Source: Bradyrhizobium sp.
GTDB taxonomy: Bacteria > Pseudomonadota > Alphaproteobacteria > Rhizobiales > Xanthobacteraceae
Assembly (NCBI RefSeq): GCF_030693485.1
Contig: NZ_JAUYAN010000297.1
Location: forward strand, 1-46,243
Length of the DNA stretch: 46,243 nt
Reading direction: 5' to 3'
The notes beneath the pieces were generated by a model, which searched no databases, was not told the DNA's origin, and worked only from the letters and a program-made list of their open reading frames with translations. Position numbers and translations under genes: made by a program. Positions 15,902 to 23,945 of the stretch are shown here, in pieces (positions within the stretch are counted from its first letter, which is position 1; every line of letters starts with the position of its first letter).

Positions 15902-16606
15902 ATGCTGCAGGGACTCTACAAGGTCGAGATGAAAACGGTGCACGGTTCGCGCCGCGGCGTGCTCTATTGCCGTGACGGCAAGATGCTGGGCGGCAATTCG
16001 GCTTTCGCGTTCATCGGCACCTACCAGGAAGCAGAAGGCGAGGTGACGGTCGAAATCTCGGCGATGCGCCACTACGATGATCCCAATTACCAGCCGCTGT
16101 TCAAGACCGACACGATCACGCTTTCGCTGAAGGGCAGGCAGCAGGGCGAGCAGTATTTGTTCGAAGGCGGCGCGGCGCAATTGCCCGGCGTGACCTTCAA
16201 CTCGGTGATGACCCCGATCAGCGAAGCCGCCGCCCCGCCCGCGGTTGCGTCCGGACCCGACGGTATCGCCAACGGCCTTTATTCGATCCACATCCGGATG
16301 CTCGACGGCATCGATGGCGGCAATACCGGCGTCATGGTGCTGCATGACGGCCGGATCCGCGGCGGCGACGCCTTCTTCGACTATATCGGCGCCTACACAA
16401 GCGCCAACGGCAGGTGGAAAGGCGAATTGATCAACCATGAGCATACGCCGAGCCAAGGCGAACGGCCGGTGTTCGGCGGCTATGAGGTCGGCATCGGCTT
16501 TTCCGGCACCTATACCGATGACGGCGCCGTCGGGGAGGCCACGGCGCTGGCCGGCAAGCGCAGCATCCGCTTCAGCGCGGTGTTGAAAAAGCTGGCAGAG
16601 GCGTGA
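15902..16606 (+). CDS. Two-domain GrlR-like protein, copy 1
   Basis: A 234-residue cytoplasmic protein made of two related beta-barrel-like domains. Domain 1 starts LQGLYKVEMKTVHGSRRGV and has GKMLGGNSAFAFIGTY; domain 2 starts NGLYSIHIRMLDGIDGGNT and has GRIRGGDAFFDYIGAYTS. The repeated pattern G-L-Y ... G-x-x-x-G-G-[ND] ... IG-x-Y is, from memory, that of GrlR, a small regulator first known as a repressor of a type III secretion locus. Bacterial soil relatives of GrlR have unknown partners. The ATG at 15902 puts the first domain right at the N-terminus. It is convergent with the SDR gene, with 3 bp between stops. Confidence 0.75.
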   Translation: MLQGLYKVEMKTVHGSRRGVLYCRDGKMLGGNSAFAFIGTYQEAEGEVTVEISAMRHYDDPNYQPLFKTDTITLSLKGRQQGEQYLFEGGAAQLPGVTFNSVMTPISEAAAPPAVASGPDGIANGLYSIHIRMLDGIDGGNTGVMVLHDGRIRGGDAFFDYIGAYTSANGRWKGELINHEHTPSQGERPVFGGYEVGIGFSGTYTDDGAVGEATALAGKRSIRFSAVLKKLAEA

Positions 16607-16609
16607 GGG

Positions 16610-17290
16610 TCAGACCCGTCCACTCACCGGAAGCAGCGCGCCGGTCACCGCGCTGGCGGTGTCGCTGACCAGAAACAGGATCACTTCGGCCAGTTCCTGC
16701 GGCGTCACCCATTTGGCGAAATCCGCCTTCGGCATGCTGGCGCGATTGGCTGTTGTGTCGATGATCGACGGCAGCACTGCGTTGACGGTGATCTTGCCCT
16801 TCCATTCGGCGGCGAGCGCCTCGGTGAGGCGATGGACGCCGGCCTTGGAGGCGGCATAGGCGCCCATGCCGGCGCCGGCCTGCAGCGCGCCGATCGCGCC
16901 GATATTGACGATCCGGGCCGAGGCAGAGACGGCCAGATGCGGGATCGCGGCGCGCGACGCATTCAGCGCGGTCAACACGTTGAGCGCATACATGTGCTGC
17001 CAGGTTGCCGGATCGCCCTCGGCGACCGCCTCGAAAGCAAAGCCGCCGGCGATGTTGACCAGCGCATCGAGCCTGCCGAAATGCGCGGCGACAGCGTCGA
17101 TCGCCTTGGTGGCTTCGGCCGCATCGGAAAGATCGACGTCGCCGAGTGCGATCCGGTTCGCCGTCGCCGGGATCTGCGACGCCGCGTAGTCGAGACCCGC
17201 CACCCGCGCGCCCCGCGCCAGCGCGGCTTCCACCACCACCCGTCCAAGCGCGCCCGAGGCGCCGGTCACGACAACGACTTTTCCGTCCAT
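16610..17290 (-). CDS. SDR family NAD(P)-dependent oxidoreductase
   Basis: A 226-residue classical short-chain dehydrogenase. The cofactor loop is VVVTGASGALGRVV (TGxxxGxG), the NNAG-equivalent is ALVNIAGGFAFE, and the active site is the Ser/Tyr/Lys set with YAASKAGVHRL. The C-terminal VSDTASAVTGALLPVSG is typical for the family. The substrate is not predictable. GGGAGAG lies upstream of the ATG at 17290; the frame continues 177 bases further upstream, but that part is not family-like. The 207-bp gap to the next gene holds its promoter. Confidence 0.88.
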   Translation of the reverse strand: MDGKVVVVTGASGALGRVVVEAALARGARVAGLDYAASQIPATANRIALGDVDLSDAAEATKAIDAVAAHFGRLDALVNIAGGFAFEAVAEGDPATWQHMYALNVLTALNASRAAIPHLAVSASARIVNIGAIGALQAGAGMGAYAASKAGVHRLTEALAAEWKGKITVNAVLPSIIDTTANRASMPKADFAKWVTPQELAEVILFLVSDTASAVTGALLPVSGRV

Positions 17291-17497
17291 GATGGCTCTC
17301 CCGGGGGCGATACTATCCGCAATGCGAATTTCATTTGCAACGCTTCGAGAACATTGCGGATGCGCTCGATGACGAGCGCAAGGTACCGTATTGTTACGGT
17401 AGCCGATCGATAAAATTTGTAGGAGTTCTGTAAGCGGACCGCAGAAATTTCCAGCTAGCCTTCGCATGACCCAATCAATGGGCAGGGGCGTACTGCT

Positions 17498-17701
17498 ATG
17501 GGAAATCTACCCGACCACGGTTTACCGCTTGTTCAGCTTAAGGAGCAGCGCCGGGATCTGATTGTCGCGCTGCAAAATCGTAACGGTCCGATCAATAGCT
17601 GGGAGCTGATGCAAATCGCTGCGGTCCAGCAGGCCATCTCGGCCTTCGAGGACGTCATCGCCGATCTCGACGCGGAAGCGGAAATGGAAGCTGCGGCCTA
17701 G
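17498..17701 (+). CDS. Hypothetical 67-residue acidic protein
   Basis: A small soluble protein with two likely helices: PLVQLKEQRRDLIVALQNR and WELMQIAAVQQAISAFEDVI, then an acidic tail DLDAEAEMEAAA. No signal peptide and no recognised family. A GGGGCG sequence lies ahead of the ATG. Helical hairpins with acidic tails often bind basic partners, but nothing here names one. It is 53 bp from the convergent tyrosine phosphatase gene stop. Confidence 0.55.
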   Translation: MGNLPDHGLPLVQLKEQRRDLIVALQNRNGPINSWELMQIAAVQQAISAFEDVIADLDAEAEMEAAA

Positions 17702-17753
17702 TCGAAAGGCTCGCGAAGTTGTCGCCGCGCAGGCTGCGGCGGCATATCTCGAA

Positions 17754-18500
17754 TCAGGATTCCAGATAGCGCGCCTTGAGTTCAGCGCGTTCTGCCGCTC
17801 CGACGCGCAATCCCTCGCTGAAATAGTTTTCGAGCGTGCCGTAATCGGCGCTGATCGCCTCGAAGGCGGCGGCGAGGAAGGAAGCTTCCACCGACGCCAG
17901 CACCTGTTTCACCTCCTCAGGGAGATCGCTGCTGGCGGTGGGGTCGCGCCGGTAGAAGCGGTTGGTGAGCAGGTAATCCTCCGATATCAGATTGTCAGGC
18001 ACGTCAAGCGCATGCAGGATCAGCGCGCAGGCGAACCCGGTGCGATCCTTGCCGGCGGTGCAGTGGATCACCAGCGGCGCGTGGTCGCCGACCAGGTGGG
18101 TGAACAGCGCCCGAAAGGCGGGCGTATTTTGACGCACGTAGTTGCGGTAGGAATCCCGCATCACCTCCAGCGCATCGGTCGTTGACAAGGGCACGCCGGT
18201 AGCGAGCCGCGCGCGCAGCGCGGCGACCACGGTCGGCTCGACCGGCAGCGAATGGACCTCGATCTCCTCAACGCCGCACATCGCGGCAACGCGCTCCTCG
18301 GCGCCGCGGAAATCGAAGGCGCGCCTGACGCCGAGGTCGCGCAGCACCTCGATATCGGCGTCCGTGAGGTGGCCGAGATGGTTGGAGCGGAAGATCTTCC
18401 GCCAGCGGACGGCGCGGCCGTCGCGGGCGGGATAGCCGCCGAGGTCGCGGAAATTGCTCGCTCCGGAGAGATTGAGGTGACGGGCAGGGGAATCTGACAT
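17754..18500 (-). CDS. Tyrosine-protein phosphatase (MptpB/Y_phosphatase3 type)
   Basis: A 248-residue phosphatase. The opening LNLSGASNFRDLGGYPA and GRAVRWRKIFRSNHLGHLT are the conserved N-terminal block of the family. The P-loop is VIHCTAGKDRTGFAC, with the nucleophilic Cys and the C-x5-R phosphate loop intact. Lys and Asp follow the Cys as in the MptpB and atypical triple-specificity phosphatases, some of which also act on phosphoinositides. It has no signal peptide, so it is probably cytoplasmic or released by a route not visible here. It stands alone between convergent and divergent neighbours. Confidence 0.88.
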   Translation of the reverse strand: MSDSPARHLNLSGASNFRDLGGYPARDGRAVRWRKIFRSNHLGHLTDADIEVLRDLGVRRAFDFRGAEERVAAMCGVEEIEVHSLPVEPTVVAALRARLATGVPLSTTDALEVMRDSYRNYVRQNTPAFRALFTHLVGDHAPLVIHCTAGKDRTGFACALILHALDVPDNLISEDYLLTNRFYRRDPTASSDLPEEVKQVLASVEASFLAAAFEAISADYGTLENYFSEGLRVGAAERAELKARYLES

Positions 18501-18602
18501 TGGATCAGCTTAGGCCATCCCGTGCGGTGGAGAAAAGACGGAACAGGCATATCGCCTGACGGGACGGGTCCGGTCTATACTTGCTTTTCCGGAGGGGCGA
18601 GG

Positions 18603-18917
18603 ATGAATCGACGCAAGATCATTGTTATCGGTGCGGTACTGGGGGTTGCCGCGGCCGGCGCTTCGCCCGCGCTGGCGCAGACGCAGACGACCTTTCAGAA
18701 CTATCGCTGCGCCGATGGTTCCCAGTTCATTGTCGGGTTTTTCCAGTACGACAAGCGCGCACATCTGCAGATCGACGGCAAAGCGGTGACGCTCGGCAAG
18801 CGCGTGGCCCTGTCGGGCTCCCGTTACTCGGGCGGCGGCGTTACCTTGACCATCGGCAAGGCCGGTACCAGGCTCAAGCACGCCAAACGGCCGGTGACCG
18901 CGTGCGGGATCATTTGA
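18603..18917 (+). CDS. MliC-like c-type lysozyme inhibitor
   Basis: A 104-residue exported protein. The signal peptide (IIVIGAVLGVAAAGASPALA) is followed by a short beta-rich domain: FQNYRCADGSQFIVGF, ALSGSRYSGGGVTLTIG and a final Cys near AVTAC-like KRPVTACG. The Tyr-x-Cys opening, the G-x-R-Y block and the closing Cys match the MliC/PliC fold, which inhibits c-type lysozyme in the periplasm. There is no lipobox Cys, so it would be soluble (PliC-like) rather than membrane-bound. GGGGCGAGG before the ATG is a strong ribosome-binding site, and a terminator overlaps its stop. Confidence 0.75.
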   Translation: MNRRKIIVIGAVLGVAAAGASPALAQTQTTFQNYRCADGSQFIVGFFQYDKRAHLQIDGKAVTLGKRVALSGSRYSGGGVTLTIGKAGTRLKHAKRPVTACGII

Positions 18918-18952
18918 AAAAGGGCCGAAACGTTTTCGTTTCGACCCTTTTT
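18917..18952. terminator. Bidirectional Rho-independent terminator
   Basis: A 16-bp stem with one mismatch closed by a TTTT loop: AAAAAGGG...CGAAACG pairs with CGTTTCG...CCCTTTTT. It begins at the last base of the MliC-like stop codon and has a T-run on both strands, so it can serve MliC and the leftward gstI transcript. Confidence 0.85.
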
Positions 18953-19011
18953 CCGTTCATTTGATCGCACCAGCCAACGCCGGTACCTCAGCGTCGCGTC
19001 CGCACCCGGCA

Positions 19012-19212
19012 TCAGCGCTCACGCACCGGCTTGGTGTCCTGGATCGCAGCGTCATGGTACCAGGCGCCGCCGACGGCAATCTCGCTGGCGCGCGACACGG
19101 CAAGGTCGGTGATGGCCTTGGCCTCGTCGTAGCGGCGGCCCCCGAGTGCCGAGCGGCCCCCGGCAGGGAATTGGTAGATCCTGGCGGACCCGTGGTCCAA
19201 ACTCGTATTCAT
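19012..19212 (-). CDS. gstI: GstI-like glutamine synthetase translational inhibitor (DUF2735)
   Basis: A 66-residue protein of the DUF2735 family: MNTSLDHGSARIYQFPAGGR, then LGGRRYDEAKAITDLAVSR. In Rhizobium leguminosarum the gene gstI encodes a protein of about this size, is transcribed divergently from glnII, and blocks glnII translation when nitrogen is ample. Here the position, orientation and length all fit that model. A GGAGAG ribosome-binding site is present. Orthology rests on gene order and my memory of the family, so the symbol is a strong inference and not a proof. The gene ends 60 bp from a bidirectional terminator. Confidence 0.75.
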   Translation of the reverse strand: MNTSLDHGSARIYQFPAGGRSALGGRRYDEAKAITDLAVSRASEIAVGGAWYHDAAIQDTKPVRER

Positions 19213-19440
19213 CTTCGTCTCTCCTGATGCGCGGCGCGCAGGGGATAATGGTGCGCCCGACTCGTTCTCGGATGGTTACTGATCCCGATATCGTTGCTGC
19301 CGTCGGCAAGTGCAACATGATCAAAACAAAGCCACTGTCTGTATAGATCTTGGGCATTTCCTTTTTTGCTCACAAACCAGCAGCGGCCGGGTGGCCAATG
19401 CCCGAGCCGACGGCAAGTGGCCGACATGGCGAGGGTTCGG

Positions 19441-19452
19441 CACCGAATGGTG
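19441..19452. promoter_or_regulatory. Candidate NtrC enhancer half-sites
   Basis: CACC-GAAT-GGTG is a short dyad resembling the core of NtrC sites (GCACC...GGTGC). It lies about 205 bp upstream of the sigma-54 promoter, a normal enhancer distance. The outer bases deviate, so this is tentative. Confidence 0.3.
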
Positions 19453-19654
19453 ACGACGGATGGCGCGGATTTAATCCGGACGAGCAGTGGCTTGCCGGTT
19501 GCTGTCTTATCAGGCGGATTTCACATCTAAGTCGGGTACTCCGGGTCTTGGTCGACGAGCCAGACCGCGCGACTTTGCCGCACCCAAAATCCCGTTATTT
19601 TCGCCGGCGAGGCAGAGATTTCTCCCTTCCAGCCGTGCCCCGGGTTTCGACGAC

Positions 19655-19670
19655 TGGCACTTTAATTGCT
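19655..19670 (+). promoter_or_regulatory. Sigma-54 promoter of glnII
   Basis: TGGCAC-TTTAA-TTGCT matches the sigma-54 consensus TGGCAC-N5-TTGCW exactly, with GG at -24 and GC at -12. It lies 94 bp before the glnII ATG and reads toward it. This fits the known nitrogen control of glnII. Confidence 0.9.
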
Positions 19671-19764
19671 CGGAAGGAGTGGCCGATGGCGGCCGGGTAC
19701 GCGTGTGGTGGCCAACAGGGTCTCGGTTTCCGCACCTTTCGCATCATCAAAATGAGAGAACTCA

Positions 19765-20802
19765 ATGACAAAGTACAAGCTCGAGTATATCTGGCTCGAC
19801 GGATATACGCCGACGCCGAATCTGCGCGGCAAAACCCGGATCAAGGAATTCGATTCGTTCCCGACCCTGGAGCAGCTCCCGCTGTGGGGTTTTGACGGCT
19901 CGTCGACCATGCAGGCGGAAGGCAGGAGCTCGGATTGCGTGCTCAAGCCAGTCGCGCTTTATCCGGACGGCGCCCGCACCAACGGTGTTCTGGTGATGTG
20001 TGAAGTCATGATGCCGGATGGCGTCACCCCGCACGCGACCAACAAGCGCGCCACGATTCTCGACGACGCCGGCGCCTGGTTTGGTTTCGAGCAGGAGTAT
20101 TTCTTCTACAAGGACGGTCGTCCGCTCGGCTTCCCGACCGCCGGCTACCCCGCACCGCAAGGTCCGTATTACACCGGCGTCGGCTATTCCAACGTCGGTT
20201 CGGTCGCCCGCGAAATCGTCGAGAAGCACCTCGATCTCTGCCTCGCCGCTGGTATCAACCACGAAGGCATCAACGCCGAAGTCGCCAAGGGCCAGTGGGA
20301 ATTCCAGATCTTCGGCAAGGGCTCCCGGAAGGCCGCCGACGAAATGTGGATGGCCCGCTATTTGTTGCAGCGGCTGACCGAAGCCTACGGTATTGACGTC
20401 GAGTATCACTGCAAACCGCTCGGTGACACCGACTGGAACGGCTCGGGCATGCACGCCAACTTCTCGACGAAGTATCTTCGCGAGACTGGCGGCAAGGCGT
20501 ACTTCGAGGCGCTGATGGCAGCGTTCGAGAAGAATCTCATGGACCATATTGCCGTCTATGGGCCCGACAATGACAAGCGCCTGACCGGCAAGCACGAAAC
20601 CGCGCCCTGGAACAAGTTCAGCTACGGCGTGGCCGACCGCGGCGCTTCGATCCGCGTGCCGCACTCGTTCATCAAGAACGATTACAAGGGGTATCTGGAA
20701 GACCGTCGCCCGAACTCGCAAGGCGACCCCTACGAAATCGCTTCGCAGATCCTGAAGACGGTCGCCGAAGTTTCGATCGCCGCCAAGTCGGTGGCGGCCT
20801 GA
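19765..20802 (+). CDS. glnII: Glutamine synthetase type II
   Basis: A 345-residue eukaryote-type glutamine synthetase that makes glutamine from glutamate, ammonia and ATP in the cytoplasm. It is the short, octameric/decameric type II enzyme and not the 470-residue GlnA. Visible motifs are LPLWGFDGSSTMQAEG, GFEQEYFFYKDGRPLG, AGINHEGINAEVAKGQWEFQ, SGMHANFSTKYLRE and the ATP site KHETAPWNKFSYGVADRGAS. Type II enzymes are not adenylylated; control is at transcription, from the sigma-54 promoter upstream, and by the divergent GstI-like inhibitor. A strong hairpin terminator follows. Its length and motifs are complete. Confidence 0.97.
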   Translation: MTKYKLEYIWLDGYTPTPNLRGKTRIKEFDSFPTLEQLPLWGFDGSSTMQAEGRSSDCVLKPVALYPDGARTNGVLVMCEVMMPDGVTPHATNKRATILDDAGAWFGFEQEYFFYKDGRPLGFPTAGYPAPQGPYYTGVGYSNVGSVAREIVEKHLDLCLAAGINHEGINAEVAKGQWEFQIFGKGSRKAADEMWMARYLLQRLTEAYGIDVEYHCKPLGDTDWNGSGMHANFSTKYLRETGGKAYFEALMAAFEKNLMDHIAVYGPDNDKRLTGKHETAPWNKFSYGVADRGASIRVPHSFIKNDYKGYLEDRRPNSQGDPYEIASQILKTVAEVSIAAKSVAA

Positions 20803-20846
20803 AAGCTCGACCGACGGCCCGGAGCGGGGCGTCCGGGCCATCGATC

Positions 20847-20886
20847 TGATCCGCCACGGCCATGCCTCGGCGGATCATTTCGTTTT
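20847..20886 (+). terminator. Rho-independent terminator of glnII
   Basis: A perfect 9-bp stem, TGATCCGCC and GGCGGATCA, with a 13-base loop is followed by TTTCGTTTT. It lies 44 bp after the glnII stop. Confidence 0.7.
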
Positions 20887-20948
20887 GGCCCGCTCCAAAT
20901 CCGTTTCCACGCCGGCGCGATCCACGCTAGATAGCGCTATTGCATCGC

Positions 20949-21674
20949 ATGGCCGGGGGACGCGGGTTTTTGCTGCAAGGTTTCTGCAAGGTCAGGTTTC
21001 AGGTCGATGACACGGTCGGCCGCAGCGTGATGTATGCCAATGGCGGCAGCATGCCCGGCGGCAACTCGACGTTCGCGCACTACGGCACTTATAGCGAGGT
21101 CGACGGCGTCGTCACCTCGGAGATTACCAGCCACCGCCACAACGATGATCCCAACTACCAGTCGCTGCTGGGCTCCGACATTGCCACGATCGACGTCCGC
21201 GGCAGCGCGATCGGCAATATTTATCATTTCAAGGGCGGTTCGCCGCAGATGCCGGGCGCGGTGTTCCGTTCGGTCATGACCCCGATCGCGGACGAGATCG
21301 TGGCGCCCAGGGATGCGGTCGGCGAGGGCGGCATCGTCAACGGGCTTTATTCCGTTCACATCAGGATGCTTGACGGCGTCGATGGCGGCCTCACCGGCGT
21401 GATGCTGCTGCATGACGGCCGTATCCTCGGCGGCGATGCGTTCTTCTACTATCTCGGCGTCTATAGCTCGGCGAATGGCAGGTGGCGGGGTGAAATCCTC
21501 AATCAGGAGCACACGCCGGCCAAGAGCGAGCATCCGATTTCCGGCGGTCACGAGGTCGGCATCGGCTTTGCCGGCACCTGCGACAACAGCGGCGCGCTGC
21601 TGGAGGCGACCGCACTGGCGGGCAAGCGCAGTCTTCGCTTTACCGCGGTGCTCAAGCTGATGCAGCCGGCATAG
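20949..21674 (+). CDS. Two-domain GrlR-like protein, copy 2
   Basis: A paralogue of the 15902-16606 product, about 241 residues. Domain 1 has LLQGFCKVRFQVDDTVGRSV, then GSMPGGNSTFAHYGTY; domain 2 has NGLYSVHIRMLDGVDGGLTG and GRILGGDAFFYYLGVYSS. The two copies are close through domain 2 and less so in domain 1. By alignment with copy 1, the biological start may be TTG 20970 (giving LLQGF at the N-terminus) and not ATG 20949, and GGGGGA lies just upstream of that TTG. The 4-bp gap to the following binding-protein gene suggests co-transcription. Partner and function are unknown. Confidence 0.72.
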   Translation: MAGGRGFLLQGFCKVRFQVDDTVGRSVMYANGGSMPGGNSTFAHYGTYSEVDGVVTSEITSHRHNDDPNYQSLLGSDIATIDVRGSAIGNIYHFKGGSPQMPGAVFRSVMTPIADEIVAPRDAVGEGGIVNGLYSVHIRMLDGVDGGLTGVMLLHDGRILGGDAFFYYLGVYSSANGRWRGEILNQEHTPAKSEHPISGGHEVGIGFAGTCDNSGALLEATALAGKRSLRFTAVLKLMQPA

Positions 21675-21678
21675 GCCG

Positions 21679-22365
21679 ATGGCAAAAATGGTCCGGGTAC
21701 TCTCGACGCTGGCCCTCAAGGGCGCGGTGGGCAATCTTGCCGCACGGTTTGAAACGGAAGGCGGGGCGCGCATCGATGCCGATTTCGCCCCGACACTGGC
21801 GCTGCTGGAACGCCTGCGCGGAGGCGAGGGCGCTGACGTCGTGATCCTGACCAAGCAGGCGCTCGACGATCTCGCCGCGCAGGGAACGGTAATCGCGGCG
21901 AGCTGCGCCGATCTGGCGCGGTCCTTTGTCGGCATCGCGGTCAAGGCCGGCGCCGAGCATCCCGATATTGCGACGGAAGCCGCACTTCGCGCGACGTTGC
22001 TCGGGGCGCGCTCGGTGGCCTATTCGCGCCTCGGCGCCAGCGGCATTTTCTTCACGCAACTGATCGCGCGCATGGGCATCGCTGCCGACATCAACGCCCG
22101 CGCCAAAATCATTCCGCAAGGCTTTACCGCTGAATTGCTGGTGTCTGATGCGGCCGATCTCGCGGTGCAGCAGATCAGTGAATTGAAGCTGGTGGGCGGC
22201 GTCGAGGTGGTCGGGCCGATTCCGCGCGAGATGCAAAGACCGGCGATATTTTCCGCCGGTCGCCTCGCGGCGTCGAACAACGTGGCGCCATCCGACCGGC
22301 TCTTGAAGTTCCTGGCATCGCCCGAGGCGGTTCCGGCGCTGAGGGAATCCGGGCTGGAGCCATGA
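21679..22365 (+). CDS. ModA-like substrate-binding domain protein, no signal peptide
   Basis: A 228-residue type II periplasmic-binding-protein fold: MVRVLSTLALKGAVGNLA at the N-terminus, VVILTKQALDDLAAQG, the hinge crossing ARSFVGIAVKAGAEHPD, and a return near LLVSDAADLAVQQISELKL. The order resembles molybdate-binding proteins. Unlike ModA it has no leader peptide, so it probably works in the cytoplasm. It starts 4 bp after the GrlR-like stop and is convergent with the DMT gene, stops touching. No transporter genes are adjacent. It could sense a small anion, but the ligand is not visible. Confidence 0.72.
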   Translation: MAKMVRVLSTLALKGAVGNLAARFETEGGARIDADFAPTLALLERLRGGEGADVVILTKQALDDLAAQGTVIAASCADLARSFVGIAVKAGAEHPDIATEAALRATLLGARSVAYSRLGASGIFFTQLIARMGIAADINARAKIIPQGFTAELLVSDAADLAVQQISELKLVGGVEVVGPIPREMQRPAIFSAGRLAASNNVAPSDRLLKFLASPEAVPALRESGLEP

Positions 22366-22809
22366 TCAGTCCTTGATCAGGACGACGCCGGCGATCAGCA
22401 GCGCTGCGCCCGCGAGGCGCGAAATGCTGACCGGATGCGACGCCAGTCCGAACGCGCCGAAATGGTCCAGCGTGATGGCGATGGCCATCTGGCCCGCAAC
22501 CACCAGCGCGATCAGCGTTGCCGCGCCGAGTGAGGGCAGCAGCAGGATCATCAGCAGGATGAACACGCCGCCGAGCACGCCGCCCGACCATGCCCACCAC
22601 GGCGTATCGGCCACGGCCTTCCACGATGGCAGCCGTTCGCCGAGCGCGAACAGCACGACGATCATCGTCAACAGGCCGGCGACATAGCTGACGAAGCCTG
22701 CCCAGGCGGGTGAGCCGAGCGCGATCCGCAAGGCGCCGTTCAGCACCTGTTGCACGGCCACGCTGACGCCGGCGGCGAGCGCGAGCACATACAGGAAAAT
22801 GGCTTGCAC
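22366..22809 (-). CDS. DMT superfamily (YdcZ/DUF606-type) membrane protein
   Basis: A 147-residue inner-membrane protein with about five membrane segments, half the size of a full EamA transporter. The N-terminus (AIFLYVLALAAGVSVAVQQV) and the block SVAVQQVLNGALRIALGSP, then FVSYVAGLLTMIVVLF, are typical of the YdcZ/DUF606 family. Such halves usually dimerise. The substrate is unknown. A GTG start at 22809 is chosen because GGAGG lies five bases upstream; the frame is open to a TTG at 22821. It abuts the stop of the binding-protein gene on the opposite strand. Confidence 0.82.
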   Translation of the reverse strand: MQAIFLYVLALAAGVSVAVQQVLNGALRIALGSPAWAGFVSYVAGLLTMIVVLFALGERLPSWKAVADTPWWAWSGGVLGGVFILLMILLLPSLGAATLIALVVAGQMAIAITLDHFGAFGLASHPVSISRLAGAALLIAGVVLIKD

Positions 22810-22904
22810 GTGGTCCTCCAATCGATTCGACGGCTTCTGCGAATGCCGGATGTACCGGTTTCTCCGGCAATGCTATGTCGAAAGCCTGATTCGACAGAGT
22901 ACCC

Positions 22905-23042
22905 GCAGTGCTGGACCGGACTTTACAAGGCTGAGTACGGCGTCAACGACGCGTTCGGACGCAGCGTGATGTGCATGCATGCCGGCAAGCAGCTGGCGGC
23001 AATTCAGCGACCGCAGCCCTGAAACTGATGCGCCCGGCGTAA
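22905..23042 (+). pseudogene. Decayed third GrlR-like copy
   Basis: The frame from about 22905 reads GLYKAEYGVNDAFGRSVM, matching the start of the GrlR-like copy at 20949 (its VDDTVGRSVMY). It then breaks off after about 30 residues. In another frame, the last bases before 23042 read TAALKLMRPA and stop, matching the TAVLKLMQPA ending of that copy. So both ends of a GrlR-like gene remain, about 140 bp apart in place of 700, joined by a deletion with a frame change. No start codon is certain. Confidence 0.65.
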
Positions 23043-23143
23043 CGGCGCCCGGCTTCGGCCGATGGCGGTCGACGCAAGCGATGCTACCGAATCAGGACGC
23101 TCCGTCTGTTGCGTCTCCCACGAAAACCACCTAGCGTCTGCCG

Positions 23144-23914
23144 ATGACGCAACCCAAGCGTGGATATGCCATCTGTACCACGCCAAGGTCGGGCAGCAAT
23201 TATTTGTGCGAACTGCTGGATTCGACCGGCACGCTGGGTAACCCCATCGAGTATTTCAGTCCGGCTGCGCTGCGGGTCCGCGGCTTGCCCGAATTTTCGG
23301 GAGATCGCGAGGCGCGGCTCAGGCAGGCGCTTTGCCTGGGTGCGACCAGCAACGGCATCTACGGCCTGAAGCTGTTCGTCGATCATTTCGACGACATGGC
23401 GCGAACGCACTGGATCTCCAAATTGCCCGCACTCAGTTTCGTCTATCTGACCCGGGAGGATGTGCTGGGGCAGGCGATTTCGGCCGCCAGGGCCGACCAA
23501 ACCCGGCGCTACAGGTCGACGCAGCCGGCCGCTGGCCCCAGCGTCTACGATGCGCGTGCGATCCGGGCCAATTTGAATTATCTGGTTACGGCCGACGCTC
23601 GCTGGCGGGCGTTCTTTGCCCGCAACGGGCTGGCGCCGCTGCTGCTGACTTACGAGCGTGTCGCTGATGATCCTCTCAGCGCCATCACTGCCATCGCCGC
23701 TCGCCTGGATCCTGACGGGAAAATCGAAATCGACCGGACGAAGGTCTCGCTGAAAATCCAGCGAGACGCCGAGACGCTGGCCTGGCGCGAGCGCTTTGTC
23801 CGCGAGCATGGTGATCCCGGCTATCTTGACCGCCCGAGGCCGCCATCGCCGTTCTGGACGCCGCTGCGCAGCGCCATCAAGGGCGTCGTGATGGGGCGCT
23901 GCGGGAAGCGATAG
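23144..23914 (+). CDS. Stf0-type sulfotransferase
   Basis: A 256-residue sulfotransferase of the Stf0 class, which in mycobacteria sulfates trehalose. The PAPS 5'-phosphosulfate loop is CTTPRSGSNYLCELL near residue 12, followed by GNPIEYFSP. The 3'-phosphate binding region is VYLTREDVLGQAISAARA, and the conserved LLLTYERVADDP comes later. The natural acceptor in this organism is unknown; a sugar is likely from the family. The gene follows the decayed GrlR-like copy by 101 bp and is convergent with the truncated chemotaxis receptor. Confidence 0.85.
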   Translation: MTQPKRGYAICTTPRSGSNYLCELLDSTGTLGNPIEYFSPAALRVRGLPEFSGDREARLRQALCLGATSNGIYGLKLFVDHFDDMARTHWISKLPALSFVYLTREDVLGQAISAARADQTRRYRSTQPAAGPSVYDARAIRANLNYLVTADARWRAFFARNGLAPLLLTYERVADDPLSAITAIAARLDPDGKIEIDRTKVSLKIQRDAETLAWRERFVREHGDPGYLDRPRPPSPFWTPLRSAIKGVVMGRCGKR

Positions 23915-23945
23915 CGCGAACCGCCCACCTCCAGTCGTCGTCCGC

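Larger units (their letters stand above)
19213..19764. promoter_or_regulatory. gstI-glnII divergent control region
   Basis: A 552-bp stretch with no convincing gene. It holds the sigma-54 promoter of glnII at 19655-19670 and a candidate NtrC dyad at 19441-19452. Frames that cross it on the plus strand run into glnII out of frame and show no family. In rhizobia this intergenic region lets phosphorylated NtrC activate glnII and repress gstI; the layout here suits that model. Confidence 0.65.

Noticed and set aside
19762..20841. 359-residue minus frame opposite glnII
   Set aside because: glnII is certain; the opposite frame has no start signal or domain.
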